From contig CABIYO010000001.1 in assembly GCA_902362975.1 (NCBI GenBank), positions 100,681 through 164,680 of the forward strand: a stretch of 64,000 bases of DNA. The letters run 5' to 3'. The notes under the pieces were generated by a model. The model made no database searches and was not told the DNA's origin. It saw nothing but the letters and a program-made list of their open reading frames with translations. This DNA is from Caryophanales bacterium (GTDB lineage Bacteria; Bacillota; Bacilli; Exiguobacteriales; Exiguobacteriaceae). A program made the position numbers and the translations under genes. This document shows, piece by piece, positions 41,163 to 49,073 of this stretch (its first letter is position 1; every line of letters starts with the position of its first letter).

Positions 41163-42404
41163 ATGGGGAAAGTCATACCGAAACAAGAAGGACTCGACCA
41201 TAGTGTCGATTTTTTACGGGAAGGATATCTATTTGTTGCGAATCGTCGCAAAAGTTTTCAATCAAATATCTTTGAAACACGTTTGCTCGGGGAGCGCGTG
41301 ATTTGTCTTGGGGGCGAAGATGCTGCCGAGGTGTTCTATGATGCAGACAAATTCATGCGTCAGAATGCGGCGCCAAAACGTCTATTGAAAACCTTGTTTG
41401 GAGAAGATGGGGTCCAAACACTAGATGGTGCGGCTCATACGCATCGAAAACATATGTTCATGTCATTGATGACAAAAGAAAACATAGATCGATTGCTCCG
41501 CTTGACATATCGAGAGTGGAACCAGATTGAACGAATGGGAGAGGAGGTCGTCTTATACGATATTGCGCAACAAGTGTTGATGAAGGCCGTATGTGAATGG
41601 TCGGGAGTTCCACTTGCGAAAGAAGAAGTTGGGAAGCGCACTGAAGAGATGAGGTTATTATTTGAATCGGGTACGTCTCTTGGTCCCACGTATTTACAAG
41701 GTCGGAAGGCACGAAGTTCCGCTGAATCCTGGATTCGTCAGATGGTAAAAGAAGTGCGGTCGAATCGATTATTGCCGAACGAACATACGGCGCTGTACGA
41801 ATTTTCGTGGCACCGGGATGAATCCGGAGAGTTATTACCTGAAGACGTCGTGGCGGTCGAAGTATTGAACATTTTACGCCCGACTGTCGCAATCTCGGTG
41901 TATGTCCTCTTCACTGTCTTAGCTTTACATCAGTTCCCGGATGTAAAAGAGCAGGTAGAGCGGGGAGAGGTCTCGAAAACAGAATTTGTCCAGGAAGTGA
42001 GACGGTTTTATCCATTTTTCCCTGTAGCGGCAGCTCGTGTCAAAACCGATTTTGAATGGGACGGTTATGCATTTTCGGAAGGGACGCTGACGCTTCTTGA
42101 TTTGTACGGTACGAATCATGACTCCTCTATTTGGACGGAGCCGGATCGATTCGATCCCTCTCGTTTTAAAGATTGGAACGAGAGTCCGTTTAACTTTATT
42201 CCGCAAGGTGGGGGAGATGTAGATTTTGGACATCGATGTGCCGGTGAACATGTGACCATTGCAATTCTTGCACAAGTCATTGAGTTGTTTACTAAGGAAT
42301 ACGCCTACACGGTCCCGCCTCAAGACTTGAGCTATAGTTTTGTAGACATGCCGAGTCTGCCGAAAAGTAAATTGCGTTTGACCCATCTAACTCGAAATCA
42401 ATAA
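41163..42404 (+). CDS. Cytochrome P450 fatty-acid peroxygenase, CYP152 type
   Basis: A 413-residue P450 similar to B. subtilis CypC (P450-BSbeta). The heme cysteine is in FGHRCAGEH (Cys359) after GGGDVDFGH. The I-helix has ILRPTVAIS with Arg239-Pro240 in place of the acid/alcohol pair; this is the substrate-carboxylate site of CYP152 peroxygenases. They hydroxylate fatty acids at alpha or beta positions with hydrogen peroxide and need no reductase, in line with the absence of redox partner genes here. The ATG at 41163 is preferred over GTG at 41154. Confidence 0.9.
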   Translation: MGKVIPKQEGLDHSVDFLREGYLFVANRRKSFQSNIFETRLLGERVICLGGEDAAEVFYDADKFMRQNAAPKRLLKTLFGEDGVQTLDGAAHTHRKHMFMSLMTKENIDRLLRLTYREWNQIERMGEEVVLYDIAQQVLMKAVCEWSGVPLAKEEVGKRTEEMRLLFESGTSLGPTYLQGRKARSSAESWIRQMVKEVRSNRLLPNEHTALYEFSWHRDESGELLPEDVVAVEVLNILRPTVAISVYVLFTVLALHQFPDVKEQVERGEVSKTEFVQEVRRFYPFFPVAAARVKTDFEWDGYAFSEGTLTLLDLYGTNHDSSIWTEPDRFDPSRFKDWNESPFNFIPQGGGDVDFGHRCAGEHVTIAILAQVIELFTKEYAYTVPPQDLSYSFVDMPSLPKSKLRLTHLTRNQ

Positions 42405-42438
42405 AAAAGTCGCCTACTCGATGGGAGTAGGCGACTTT
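42405..42438. terminator. Bidirectional terminator
   Basis: AAAGTCGCCTACTC pairs with GAGTAGGCGACTTT around GATGG, between convergent P450 and epimerase genes; the T-run is best on the minus strand. Confidence 0.85.
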
Positions 42439-42442
42439 GAAT

Positions 42443-43192
42443 TTACTTCGTTTGCAAATTTAGGTGTTTGGAGATGGGACGAATCGAGACCGATGAATCG
42501 ATCATTCGATTATCCCGTTTCGGTTCATCGGTACATTCAATCTGCCAGTCGGTGTCATGAAGCTCTTTTAGTCCGACGGCGATGTCGTATAGGGAATAGT
42601 TCGCATTTCCGTTTAACTGATAGATGCCCGGTCCACGTTTAGTCAAAATTTCAAATAGCGCGTCTGCCGTGTCTACTAAAAATGAACATGATGGATACCA
42701 ATGCTCACTCGCTTGGATGACCCCTCGTTGCTTCATCTCGTTCGTAAAATAGTCCATCATATTATTCGATCCGGCCTCATCCCCGATTTGCCATCCGAGA
42801 CGAACGATTTGAGCACCAGGATTGGCGTTCATAATCGCACGTTCGCACTCACGCTTATACTTTCCATAGTCATCCTCGGCATCTGGTAGCGTATCTGGGG
42901 AAATCGGTCCGGTCACTTCATCTGAAAAAATTGAAACCGTGCTCGTGAACAGGAAAGGGATTTTCGCCTCACCACATAAACGAGCGAGCGTTTCGGCCCA
43001 CTCCACCGCGCCCATACCGATATGTAAAAAGTAGTTCGGTCGGATGCGCTCGATGAATTCTCGCATTTCCTCTTCGTTTGTCGTGGACACTTGCTCGCGA
43101 TTCCACGCAATCCCTTCAATTCCGTGGCGCAGTAACGTTTCGGCAACGACGGGTGCGACGGTACCGTTCATTCCTGTGATAATTGCTTTCAT
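42443..43192 (-). CDS. NAD(P)-dependent epimerase/reductase, RmlD-like
   Basis: A 249-residue extended short-chain dehydrogenase. It has a GMNGTVAP nucleotide-binding loop (residues 7-14), TSTVSIFSD with the catalytic Ser/Thr and a YGKYKRE motif with catalytic Tyr and Lys. The pattern resembles dTDP-4-dehydrorhamnose reductase, but no sugar-nucleotide genes are adjacent, so the substrate is unknown. Single gene behind GAAAGGGGCG. Confidence 0.8.
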   Translation of the reverse strand: MKAIITGMNGTVAPVVAETLLRHGIEGIAWNREQVSTTNEEEMREFIERIRPNYFLHIGMGAVEWAETLARLCGEAKIPFLFTSTVSIFSDEVTGPISPDTLPDAEDDYGKYKRECERAIMNANPGAQIVRLGWQIGDEAGSNNMMDYFTNEMKQRGVIQASEHWYPSCSFLVDTADALFEILTKRGPGIYQLNGNANYSLYDIAVGLKELHDTDWQIECTDEPKRDNRMIDSSVSIRPISKHLNLQTK

Positions 43193-43292
43193 TTCGATTC
43201 GCCCCTTTCACTCTATATGATGCCACAAAATGAGTGTGGACAAACAACCGATATGTCAGGCTATGCTAGACTGGATGTTGGAGGGATCAATC

Positions 43293-43868
43293 ATGAATAT
43301 TCGACAAGCAACCAAACAAGACAGTAAGCAACTTGCACCACTCATGTATCAAGCAATGCATGAGATTGCGTACACGTTGACAGCATCAACGGATACGACC
43401 GAGGTATTGGAGCGACTAGCGATGTGGGTAGAGAAACCAAATAATCGTTTGAGTCACGAAAACATCTGGGTGGCGGATTTTGAAGGAGAAGTGGCCGGAA
43501 TGATCATCTCGTATCGTGGGGATAAGGCAGAAGAATTGGATCGACCGATTCGGGAATGGTTGACGGCGCATGGGAGTGAGGAAGAGGTGGACGTGGAAAC
43601 AGAAGGTTATGTCCAATACATTGATTCACTGGCTGTCGCAGAGGCGTATGGAGGTCGTGGAATCGGGACGAAGTTAATCGAACATGTTTGTCTCGTTGCG
43701 AAAGAGCGTGGTGTGCCCGTCGTCACATTGAACGTGGACCAAGAAAATCCTGCGGCACATCGCTTATACACACGTCTCGGATTCCATAAGGAAAAAGAAA
43801 TCAACATTTCCGGAGCAAGATTTGACTATATGATCAAAGAAGTCAATTCGACTCCTTTCTCGGTCTAA
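43293..43868 (+). CDS. GNAT family N-acetyltransferase
   Basis: A 191-residue GNAT protein: MNIRQATKQDSKQLAPLMYQ start, YIDSLAVAEAYGGRGIGTKLIEH as the acetyl-CoA site (GGRGIG), and LNVDQENPAAHRLYTRLGF at the end of the fold. Substrate unknown. The start at 43293 follows TTGGAGGGATC; the longer frame to 43230 lacks a binding site. Monocistronic. Confidence 0.85.
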   Translation: MNIRQATKQDSKQLAPLMYQAMHEIAYTLTASTDTTEVLERLAMWVEKPNNRLSHENIWVADFEGEVAGMIISYRGDKAEELDRPIREWLTAHGSEEEVDVETEGYVQYIDSLAVAEAYGGRGIGTKLIEHVCLVAKERGVPVVTLNVDQENPAAHRLYTRLGFHKEKEINISGARFDYMIKEVNSTPFSV

Positions 43869-43943
43869 AAGCGGATGCGCAAACTTCTTTTCTCGACTAT
43901 ACTAAGGGCTTGAGGAAAGATATACGCAAAGGAGATACATGTT

Positions 43944-44753
43944 ATGGAGTGGAAGAATATCTGGCGTGGGATGGCCATGGGAACGAGTGATTTAATCCCT
44001 GGTGTAAGTGGCGGTACCATCGCAGTCATTTTAGGGATCTACGATCAACTCATCGAAGCGATTAGCGGCGTTTTTAGCCGATATTGGAAGAAGTATATTG
44101 GGTTCTTGATTCCATTGGCAATTGGAATGGGGACAGCCATTATCGCATTGAGTCGAGTTATTGAATACTTATTGCTGGAGTATTATGCACCGACACAATT
44201 TTTCTTTATCGGATTGATTTTAGGGATTATTCCACTTCTATTCGTGGAATTTAAATCACGCGCATCGATTCGTCCGGTTCATGTCATTGCTATGGTTGTC
44301 GCAACGATACTCGTTGCGAGTATGGCATTCTTGAATCCGGTTGATTCGTCTATTATGACAGACGTGACGTTCGGGACGGCGCTTCTCTTATTCTTCTCTG
44401 GTTGGTTGGGCAGCATGGCCATGTTGCTTCCTGGAATTAGCGGTTCATTCGTCTTGTTGTTAATTGGCGTTTATCCAACCGTCATCAGCGCCATCTCAAA
44501 CTTCAATCTGTTGATTATTGGGATTGTCGGTGCTGGAGTGGCCGTCGGCTTTATTGTAAGTAGTAAAGTCATTCGTTACTTGTTGGCGAATTTCCCGGGA
44601 ATGACGTTCTCCGTCATCATCGGATTGGTCATTGGCTCACTCGCCGTCGTGTTTCCAGGTGTGCCAGCTTCTGGAGCCATGTGGATACTCAGTATCGTCG
44701 CATTCATCGCGGGGGTCATCGTCGTCCGATTACTCAGCAAATATTCTGTCTAA
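43944..44753 (+). CDS. popT: DUF368 membrane protein, PopT-type undecaprenyl-phosphate translocase
   Basis: A 269-residue protein with about eight to nine membrane segments. Two related motifs, SDLIPGVSGGTIAVILGIYDQLI near the N-terminus (in parts: IPGVSGGT) and LLPGISGSFVLLLIGVYPTVI in the middle (LPGISGS), show the internal repeat of DUF368. Members (PopT) were reported to recycle undecaprenyl phosphate across the membrane for cell-wall synthesis; that function is from literature memory. AAAGGAG lies before the ATG. Single gene with a terminator. Confidence 0.87.
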   Translation: MEWKNIWRGMAMGTSDLIPGVSGGTIAVILGIYDQLIEAISGVFSRYWKKYIGFLIPLAIGMGTAIIALSRVIEYLLLEYYAPTQFFFIGLILGIIPLLFVEFKSRASIRPVHVIAMVVATILVASMAFLNPVDSSIMTDVTFGTALLLFFSGWLGSMAMLLPGISGSFVLLLIGVYPTVISAISNFNLLIIGIVGAGVAVGFIVSSKVIRYLLANFPGMTFSVIIGLVIGSLAVVFPGVPASGAMWILSIVAFIAGVIVVRLLSKYSV

Positions 44754-44759
44754 ATGACG

Positions 44760-44791
44760 AAGGAGTCCAGCGATGAGCCGGACTCCTTTTT
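44760..44791 (+). terminator. Terminator after the DUF368 gene
   Basis: AAGGAGTCC pairs with GGACTCCTT around an 11-base partly paired loop (GC/GC), then TTTTT. Confidence 0.8.
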
Positions 44792-45344
44792 AATAGATGA
44801 AGGGGAAGAGGCGCTTGCGCGTCTTCGACCAGGATTGGTAAGACTGACCGAAATGGCGAATGAGCATACCTTCCTCAATTCGAATGCGGTACAGTAACGC
44901 AAGCGAGGTGAGACCCGCGCCAATCAGTGCGATCCCCCAATGAATAAAGTATAGCGAGAATCCGAACGTAATCAATAACAACCCTGTGTAAAGAGGGTGG
45001 CGTAAGTAACGATACGGTCCCGAGCTGACGAGTTCGTCTTCCGGTCGGACGACGACATGTCGTGTGAATTGATGACGTAAATGTAAAATCCCCCAATAAC
45101 GTAACGACACGCCGGCTATGTAAAAAATAAGTCCGATGATTCGTTGAACTGTCGAAGGCTGTGATTCGAACACAAACGAGGAAACAAGAGACAAACCAAA
45201 GACGCCGATTATTGTCGTCGCTACAAAGTAAAAGCTTTTTCGCTCGACAGCCCCGTCGGATGCCTCTTTTCGATTACGAAATCGCCACGTCTCAACTAGC
45301 CAAAAAAATGATCCGACGATTAATAGGACATCCATCCAATTCAT
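44790..45344 (-). CDS. Isoprenylcysteine methyltransferase-family membrane protein
   Basis: A 184-residue protein with four or five membrane segments and the C-terminal ICMT/PEMT signature: GPYRYLRHPLYTG, then RIRIEEGMLIRHFGQSY and WSKTRKRLFPFIY. B. subtilis YpbQ is of this kind. It should use S-adenosylmethionine to methylate a lipid or small molecule at the membrane; the substrate is unknown. The start at 45344 follows GGGAGGATG; the frame to 45398 has no site. Confidence 0.83.
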   Translation of the reverse strand: MNWMDVLLIVGSFFWLVETWRFRNRKEASDGAVERKSFYFVATTIIGVFGLSLVSSFVFESQPSTVQRIIGLIFYIAGVSLRYWGILHLRHQFTRHVVVRPEDELVSSGPYRYLRHPLYTGLLLITFGFSLYFIHWGIALIGAGLTSLALLYRIRIEEGMLIRHFGQSYQSWSKTRKRLFPFIY

Positions 45345-45434
45345 CACGCACATCCTCCCTTTTGATTCATGTTTCATTACCCGACCTACGCATAACAAAA
45401 ACCAACTTCATCAGGACGATATTCGAAAAAAATT

Positions 45435-45482
45435 GTCAAAGTGACCAAAACAGGTTATCATCTAATGAGAATGATTATCATT
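45435..45482 (+). promoter_or_regulatory. Promoter and Fur box of the ferredoxin-NADP reductase gene
   Basis: TTGTCA (45435-45440) and TATCAT (45458-45463) are 17 bases apart. TGAGAATGATTATCA (45468-45482) follows at the start site and departs from the 7-1-7 Fur box TGATAATNATTATCA at one base. Iron repression is expected. Confidence 0.75.
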
Positions 45483-45512
45483 TTTATGTATATAGAGAGG
45501 ACGGGTGCGACG

Positions 45513-46559
45513 ATGAACGAGGAAGTATTCGACGTGACGATTATCGGTGGGGGACCGGCTGGATTGTATGCCGCTTTTTACAGCGGATTACGAGGTATGA
45601 AGACGAAAATTATCGAATTTCAACCTTTTTTAGGCGGGAAAGTACATGTCTATCCAGAGAAAATGGTTTGGGATGTAGGTGGTCTTCTACCGACGACTGG
45701 GGCAAAACTAATTGACCAACTCGTCGAGCAAGGTCTCACCTTCTCTCCGACGGTCCTTCTTGGCGAGAAAGTGGAGTCGATTTCCAAACGCTCAGACGAT
45801 TTATTCGGAATTGACACGACGAACGGTCATCACATTTCCAAAACCGTCATCGTTGCGACCGGAAGCGGAATCCTCAAACCGCATAAAGTTGAAGTGAGCG
45901 GAGCGGAGCGGTTCGAATTGTCGAACCTCCATTACACAGTTAAATCACTCGGCCGCTTTAAGGGCAAGCGCGTCTTGATATCGGGTGGCGGCAATAGTGC
46001 TGTCGATTGGGCGAATGCGCTCGAGCCGATTGCAGAGCAGGTCGTGTTGACGTATCGAAAAGAAGAACTCAGTGGACATGAAGCGCAAGTTGAAAAAATT
46101 AAACAGAGTCGAGTCGACTGTTGCCCACAATCGAAAGTAACGGATTTGATTTCTCACGATGGGAAGTCGATTCAACAAGTTCTTTTGACTCATGTCGAAA
46201 CAGGAGAGACGAACGTAATCGATGTCGATGAAGTGGTCATCAATCACGGGTATGAACAAGACGCAGAGTTACTTCGGAACAGCGAACTACAGGTCGACAT
46301 GAAGGATGGGTTTTATGTGAAAGGGAATTCGGGTAGCGAGTCATCCGTGCCGGGATTGTACGCTGCCGGTGATATTCTCACGCATGAAGGGAAAGTACAT
46401 CTCATCGCGGGAGCGTTTCAAGATGCTGCGAATGCGGTGAACCGGGCCAAAACATACATTGACCCGAATGCCACCGCTACCGCAATGGTGTCCTCTCATA
46501 ATGAACGGTTGAAAGAGAAGAATCGTCAAATTATAGAAGAAACCATCATGAAGCAGTAA
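45513..46559 (+). CDS. ycgT: Ferredoxin/flavodoxin-NADP reductase, YcgT/YumC type
   Basis: A 348-residue flavoprotein of the thioredoxin-reductase-like FNR class. FAD binding is at TIIGGGPAGLYAA, the NADP site at LISGGGNSAVDWA, and GLYAAGDI closes the FAD domain; no CxxC redox pair lies between, which excludes thioredoxin reductase. The Fur box at the promoter matches iron-repressed YcgT of B. subtilis rather than housekeeping YumC. It may supply electrons for iron release from siderophores or haem. The start at 45513 fits the family, although the binding site is weak. Confidence 0.87.
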   Translation: MNEEVFDVTIIGGGPAGLYAAFYSGLRGMKTKIIEFQPFLGGKVHVYPEKMVWDVGGLLPTTGAKLIDQLVEQGLTFSPTVLLGEKVESISKRSDDLFGIDTTNGHHISKTVIVATGSGILKPHKVEVSGAERFELSNLHYTVKSLGRFKGKRVLISGGGNSAVDWANALEPIAEQVVLTYRKEELSGHEAQVEKIKQSRVDCCPQSKVTDLISHDGKSIQQVLLTHVETGETNVIDVDEVVINHGYEQDAELLRNSELQVDMKDGFYVKGNSGSESSVPGLYAAGDILTHEGKVHLIAGAFQDAANAVNRAKTYIDPNATATAMVSSHNERLKEKNRQIIEETIMKQ

Positions 46560-46586
46560 GAGGGGCACTCTTACTGCTTTTCTTTA
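46551..46586. terminator. Terminator after the ycgT-type gene
   Basis: AAGCAGTAAGAG pairs with CTCTTACTGCTT around GGGCA, followed by a T-rich tail; it overlaps the stop codon and the end of the convergent gene. Confidence 0.8.
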
Positions 46587-46984
46587 GGGTAATCACAAAG
46601 CTCAGTAATCACACCTCCTGAATGTCGCGGGTCCATGTAGATTAAGCGTCTACCTTTCGCCGTCGTACGTAGGGTGTCTTCTAAAAAGGTGATGCCGTTC
46701 TGTTTGTGAGCGGCCATCGCTTCATCCAAATCATCGACACGGTAGGCGATATGGTGGACACCTTTCCCTCGAGCTTTCATGAACCGGGCAATCGGACTCG
46801 TCTTACTAGTCGGACGTAACAATTCGATGACATCCTCTCCAATATGAATGACAGCCAACTCGGTCTCTACCCCGATTGCCGTGTTCGTATAGCGGTCCAC
46901 GAGTTTTCCTCCTAAGACCGTCGTATAAAATGTGATTGCCTCGTCTAAGTCTCGAACGGCAATCCCAGTATGATCGATATGCAT
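46571..46984 (-). CDS. mce: Methylmalonyl-CoA epimerase-like VOC protein
   Basis: A 137-residue vicinal-oxygen-chelate protein. IDHTGIAVRDLDEA with the first His ligand, EDVIELLRP, GKGVHHIAYRVDDLD and GVITELCDY give the metal-binding set and the spacing of methylmalonyl-CoA epimerase. The mutase and carboxylase partners are not in the window, so a glyoxalase-type or other VOC role remains possible. Of several ATGs, the one at 46984 (MHIDHTG) lies at the best distance from GAAGGAGGAGG. Confidence 0.72.
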   Translation of the reverse strand: MHIDHTGIAVRDLDEAITFYTTVLGGKLVDRYTNTAIGVETELAVIHIGEDVIELLRPTSKTSPIARFMKARGKGVHHIAYRVDDLDEAMAAHKQNGITFLEDTLRTTAKGRRLIYMDPRHSGGVITELCDYPKEKQ

Positions 46985-47086
46985 GTACATTCCTCCTCCT
47001 TCTTCAGTTTGCCTAAAGTTGAACAAAATGTCACTTCACAACGTTTCACGCTTATCCGATATAATAGGAGAGGGAGGGACAGCTAA

Positions 47087-47458
47087 ATGAGCGGAAAAAT
47101 CACGATGGGTTTGGTGGGCACTTTCGCCCTTGTATCATTTGTGTTTGGACTCTCGCTTGCGACGTTTGTCGACTATCGCATCAATGAAGAACAGGTTGTC
47201 CTTGAACGATTAACGACCCATAAACAGATTGGTCCGACCGAGTTGCTGTCTACCGAGGTCGACTTTCATTTAAATGGGTCGAATTATGCGATTCGTTTTA
47301 AAGATGAACCAAACATTACGTATTGGTTTAACGTCGTCGATCGCAAAATTAAGTTCGACCGGATTGAATCACTCGATTTGAGAGACACGGGACTTCGGAC
47401 AGAACTGTTTGAAGCGATGCCCCCTCTAGCGATGGAGTCGACTACTGCTGCAGAATAA
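47087..47458 (+). CDS. Hypothetical membrane-anchored protein (123 aa)
   Basis: Not firmly recognised. One N-terminal membrane segment (TMGLVGTFALVSFVFGLSLA, about residues 6-26) is followed by an extracytoplasmic beta-rich domain with FKDEPNITYWFNVVDRKIKFD, a pattern recalling DUF3139-like proteins. GAGGGAGGG precedes the ATG, and a TATAAT at 47060-47065 with TTCACA 19 bases upstream may be its promoter. Ends at a strong hairpin. Confidence 0.65.
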   Translation: MSGKITMGLVGTFALVSFVFGLSLATFVDYRINEEQVVLERLTTHKQIGPTELLSTEVDFHLNGSNYAIRFKDEPNITYWFNVVDRKIKFDRIESLDLRDTGLRTELFEAMPPLAMESTTAAE

Positions 47459-47518
47459 AAGACGTCGAATGAACAACTTTTTCCTTTGAGAAAGAGTTGG
47501 GTTGCTCGACGTCTTTTG
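47457..47518. terminator. Long bidirectional terminator
   Basis: The outer stem AAAAGACGTCGA/TCGACGTCTTTT encloses a second stem CAACTTTTTC/GAAAGAGTTG. Confidence 0.8.
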
Positions 47519-47522
47519 ATTG

Positions 47523-48395
47523 TTATAAATAAATCGGGGTCGGTGGTGCCTGTAGCGTGTACGTATAACGACAAATATTTGAGATTTGGGTACCGTGGCG
47601 TCGAAGTATATAAGTCAAATCAGGTTGTAGATTTGTTGCTGAAATATGTGCCTCTTCAATGTATCGGAACATGTAGAAAAATTTTTGTTGAAGGAATGAA
47701 ATGGCGTCTCTCAATAAAGTCTCATCACAATCAACATGCATCTCTTGTATTGAAATATGGTACATATGTAAGCGAACTTTCATGATTCCAATCACTTGTC
47801 GATTCCATTTCACGGAATAGAACAATGTTTGCTGGCGAACTTCTCGTGCGAATTGTTCATCTGTCATCGACATGGCACTCGGAAGGAGATGACAATGCTC
47901 ATTTCGAAATGTGAGCCAATCGGCTCTTCTTGAATAGTCCACTAATTCGAGTGTCCAATCGCTATGAGTTGCTTTCTCACACGGGATGAACGGTAGATGA
48001 TACGTTTTCGTTTGATGGAATACTTGAAACCCTGTTGCTTCATATATTCGAAGCTTATCTTGATTTTGATAGTCTTCCTCCTGAAGATAGTACGTAATCG
48101 GGTACTTCGTTTCTCGACTTCGCTCATAAATCAAACGATGAAGTAGTCCGCGAAAGACGTGACGATCTCTATACGTGGCTTGAGAAAGGCGAATAGCATG
48201 TTCCGTCTCAAGCTGTTCGTCGTTTGCGACGATCGAAGCGAGTGGGGTATCGCGATTAAGTGCAACATAGACGTGATGATGTGAGGGGAGGGAGAGGAGC
48301 AGAGGGGCCTTGCTTAAAGGATATAGCGACTGAATGGAAATACGCTCATGTAACGGTAATTGCCTGCATTCTACAAAACGTAGCGCTCGTTTCAC
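47523..48395 (-). CDS. Hypothetical protein, possibly tandem GNAT fold (290 aa)
   Basis: Not securely recognised. The first half (YVALNRDTPLASIV with LSQATYRDRHVFRGLLHRLI and YEATGFQVFHQTKTYHL) has the shape of a GNAT domain, though the acetyl-CoA loop is altered. The second half (SVKWNRQVIGIMKVRLHM, EMHVDCDETLLRDAISFL) could be a second one. The protein is rich in His and Tyr. The GTG at 48395 follows AGAAGGA. A perfect cre-like box lies 43-57 bases upstream, so carbon control is possible. Confidence 0.6.
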   Translation of the reverse strand: MKRALRFVECRQLPLHERISIQSLYPLSKAPLLLSLPSHHHVYVALNRDTPLASIVANDEQLETEHAIRLSQATYRDRHVFRGLLHRLIYERSRETKYPITYYLQEEDYQNQDKLRIYEATGFQVFHQTKTYHLPFIPCEKATHSDWTLELVDYSRRADWLTFRNEHCHLLPSAMSMTDEQFAREVRQQTLFYSVKWNRQVIGIMKVRLHMYHISIQEMHVDCDETLLRDAISFLQQKFFYMFRYIEEAHISATNLQPDLTYILRRHGTQISNICRYTYTLQAPPTPIYL

Positions 48396-48437
48396 GGAGA
48401 ATCCTTCTTTCTTTAGCAAATGATAAGTACAAATAAA

Positions 48438-48452
48438 TTGTAAACGCTATCA
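48438..48452. promoter_or_regulatory. cre-like (CcpA) site
   Basis: TTGTAAACGCTATCA fits WTGNAANCGNWNNCW at all fixed positions. It lies in the promoter region of the minus-strand 290-residue gene. Confidence 0.5.
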
Positions 48453-48663
48453 TGCATCGAGGTGTGTGGCAGTATAATGAAACCTGACTCGAGAAAAAAT
48501 CAATTACGCCAGAAAAAGGTTCAAGTAAAATAGAATATATCCGTTCAATACAATGAAATGGATTGCGTTTCATCGTTCATCTGTGAGATTCGTCAAATGT
48601 CAGCGCAATGAACGGATGAGACGTGATATACTTAAACACAATGAAAACACGGAGTAGGAGTAT
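48453..48663. other. Intergenic region before the 76-residue gene
   Basis: AT-rich, without a convincing ORF. A TATAAT occurs at about 48473 and a TATACT at about 48620, the latter roughly 40 bases before the 76-residue gene and a fair -10 box, but no matching -35 box was found. Nothing else was recognised. Confidence 0.4.
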
Positions 48664-48894
48664 ATGATGAAATACATTTATCAACTGTTTCTGGTTTCTG
48701 TGCTTTGGTTGACAATAACACCTTCTGCAGCCATGGCCGAGACAGAACCGGTCGTCATTCATGAAAATATCATTGTCGAAGAAGATGTGGAAATTCATGA
48801 AGGATTTCAATCGCCGAATGAAATGGTGTATTTGTTCGTATTGATTGTACTGTTATCTGTCATCGGACTTGGCATGATGAATACGATTGAATAA
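48664..48894 (+). CDS. Small secreted/membrane protein (76 aa)
   Basis: Not recognised. The start MMKYIYQLFLVSVLWLTITP is a signal peptide with probable cleavage after AMA (about residue 25), an acidic middle (NIIVEEDVEIHEGF) is external, and a C-terminal hydrophobic segment (YLFVLIVLLSVIGLGMM) would anchor it. The type I topology with a tiny acidic ectodomain may point to a small subunit or metal-binding peptide. GGAGTAGGAG lies before the ATG. The Rex/cre-like boxes and sRNA candidate follow directly. Confidence 0.6.
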   Translation: MMKYIYQLFLVSVLWLTITPSAAMAETEPVVIHENIIVEEDVEIHEGFQSPNEMVYLFVLIVLLSVIGLGMMNTIE

Positions 48895-48958
48895 CGTGAA
48901 AACGTTCACAAAAATGCAATAAGTGATTTGGTAACGGTTACAATCGTTCCCTTATACT
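48894..48958 (+). promoter_or_regulatory. Promoter with Rex-like and cre-like boxes for the sRNA candidate
   Basis: GTGAA-AACG-TTCACAA (48896-48911) matches 16 of the 18 positions of the Rex box TTGTGAANNNNTTCACAA, counting 48894-48911, and also resembles a cre. TTGGTAACGGTTACA (48928-48942) departs from cre at one base. TTGGTA (48928-48933) and TATACT (48953-48958) could serve as -35 and -10 with a long 19-base spacing, so the second box would overlap the -35. Confidence 0.45.
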
Positions 48959-48964
48959 TATATG

Positions 48965-49073
48965 TGTAGGAAGAAAGTTCTGCACCAACTTTCTGTCCTC
49001 CTTTTCAAATGAACACCCCTCGTTCATATCATGTATTGGAGTCAATCGATCCCATCGATTGACTCCCTTTTTT
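48965..49073 (+). ncRNA. Candidate C-rich small regulatory RNA
   Basis: From a start about 48965 to a perfect terminator (13-base stem, CCC loop, six Ts; 49038-49073), about 109 bases contain no ORF but two further hairpins. SL1 is GAAAGTT/AACTTTC with loop CTGCACC (48973-48993) and SL2 is ATGAAC/GTTCAT with loop ACCCCTC (49009-49027). Between them is single-stranded TCCTCCTTTTCA, complementary to ribosome binding sites. C-rich loops or linkers aimed at Shine-Dalgarno sequences are typical of Gram-positive sRNAs such as RsaE/RoxS and FsrA. It may instead be a 3' UTR of the preceding gene. Confidence 0.5.
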
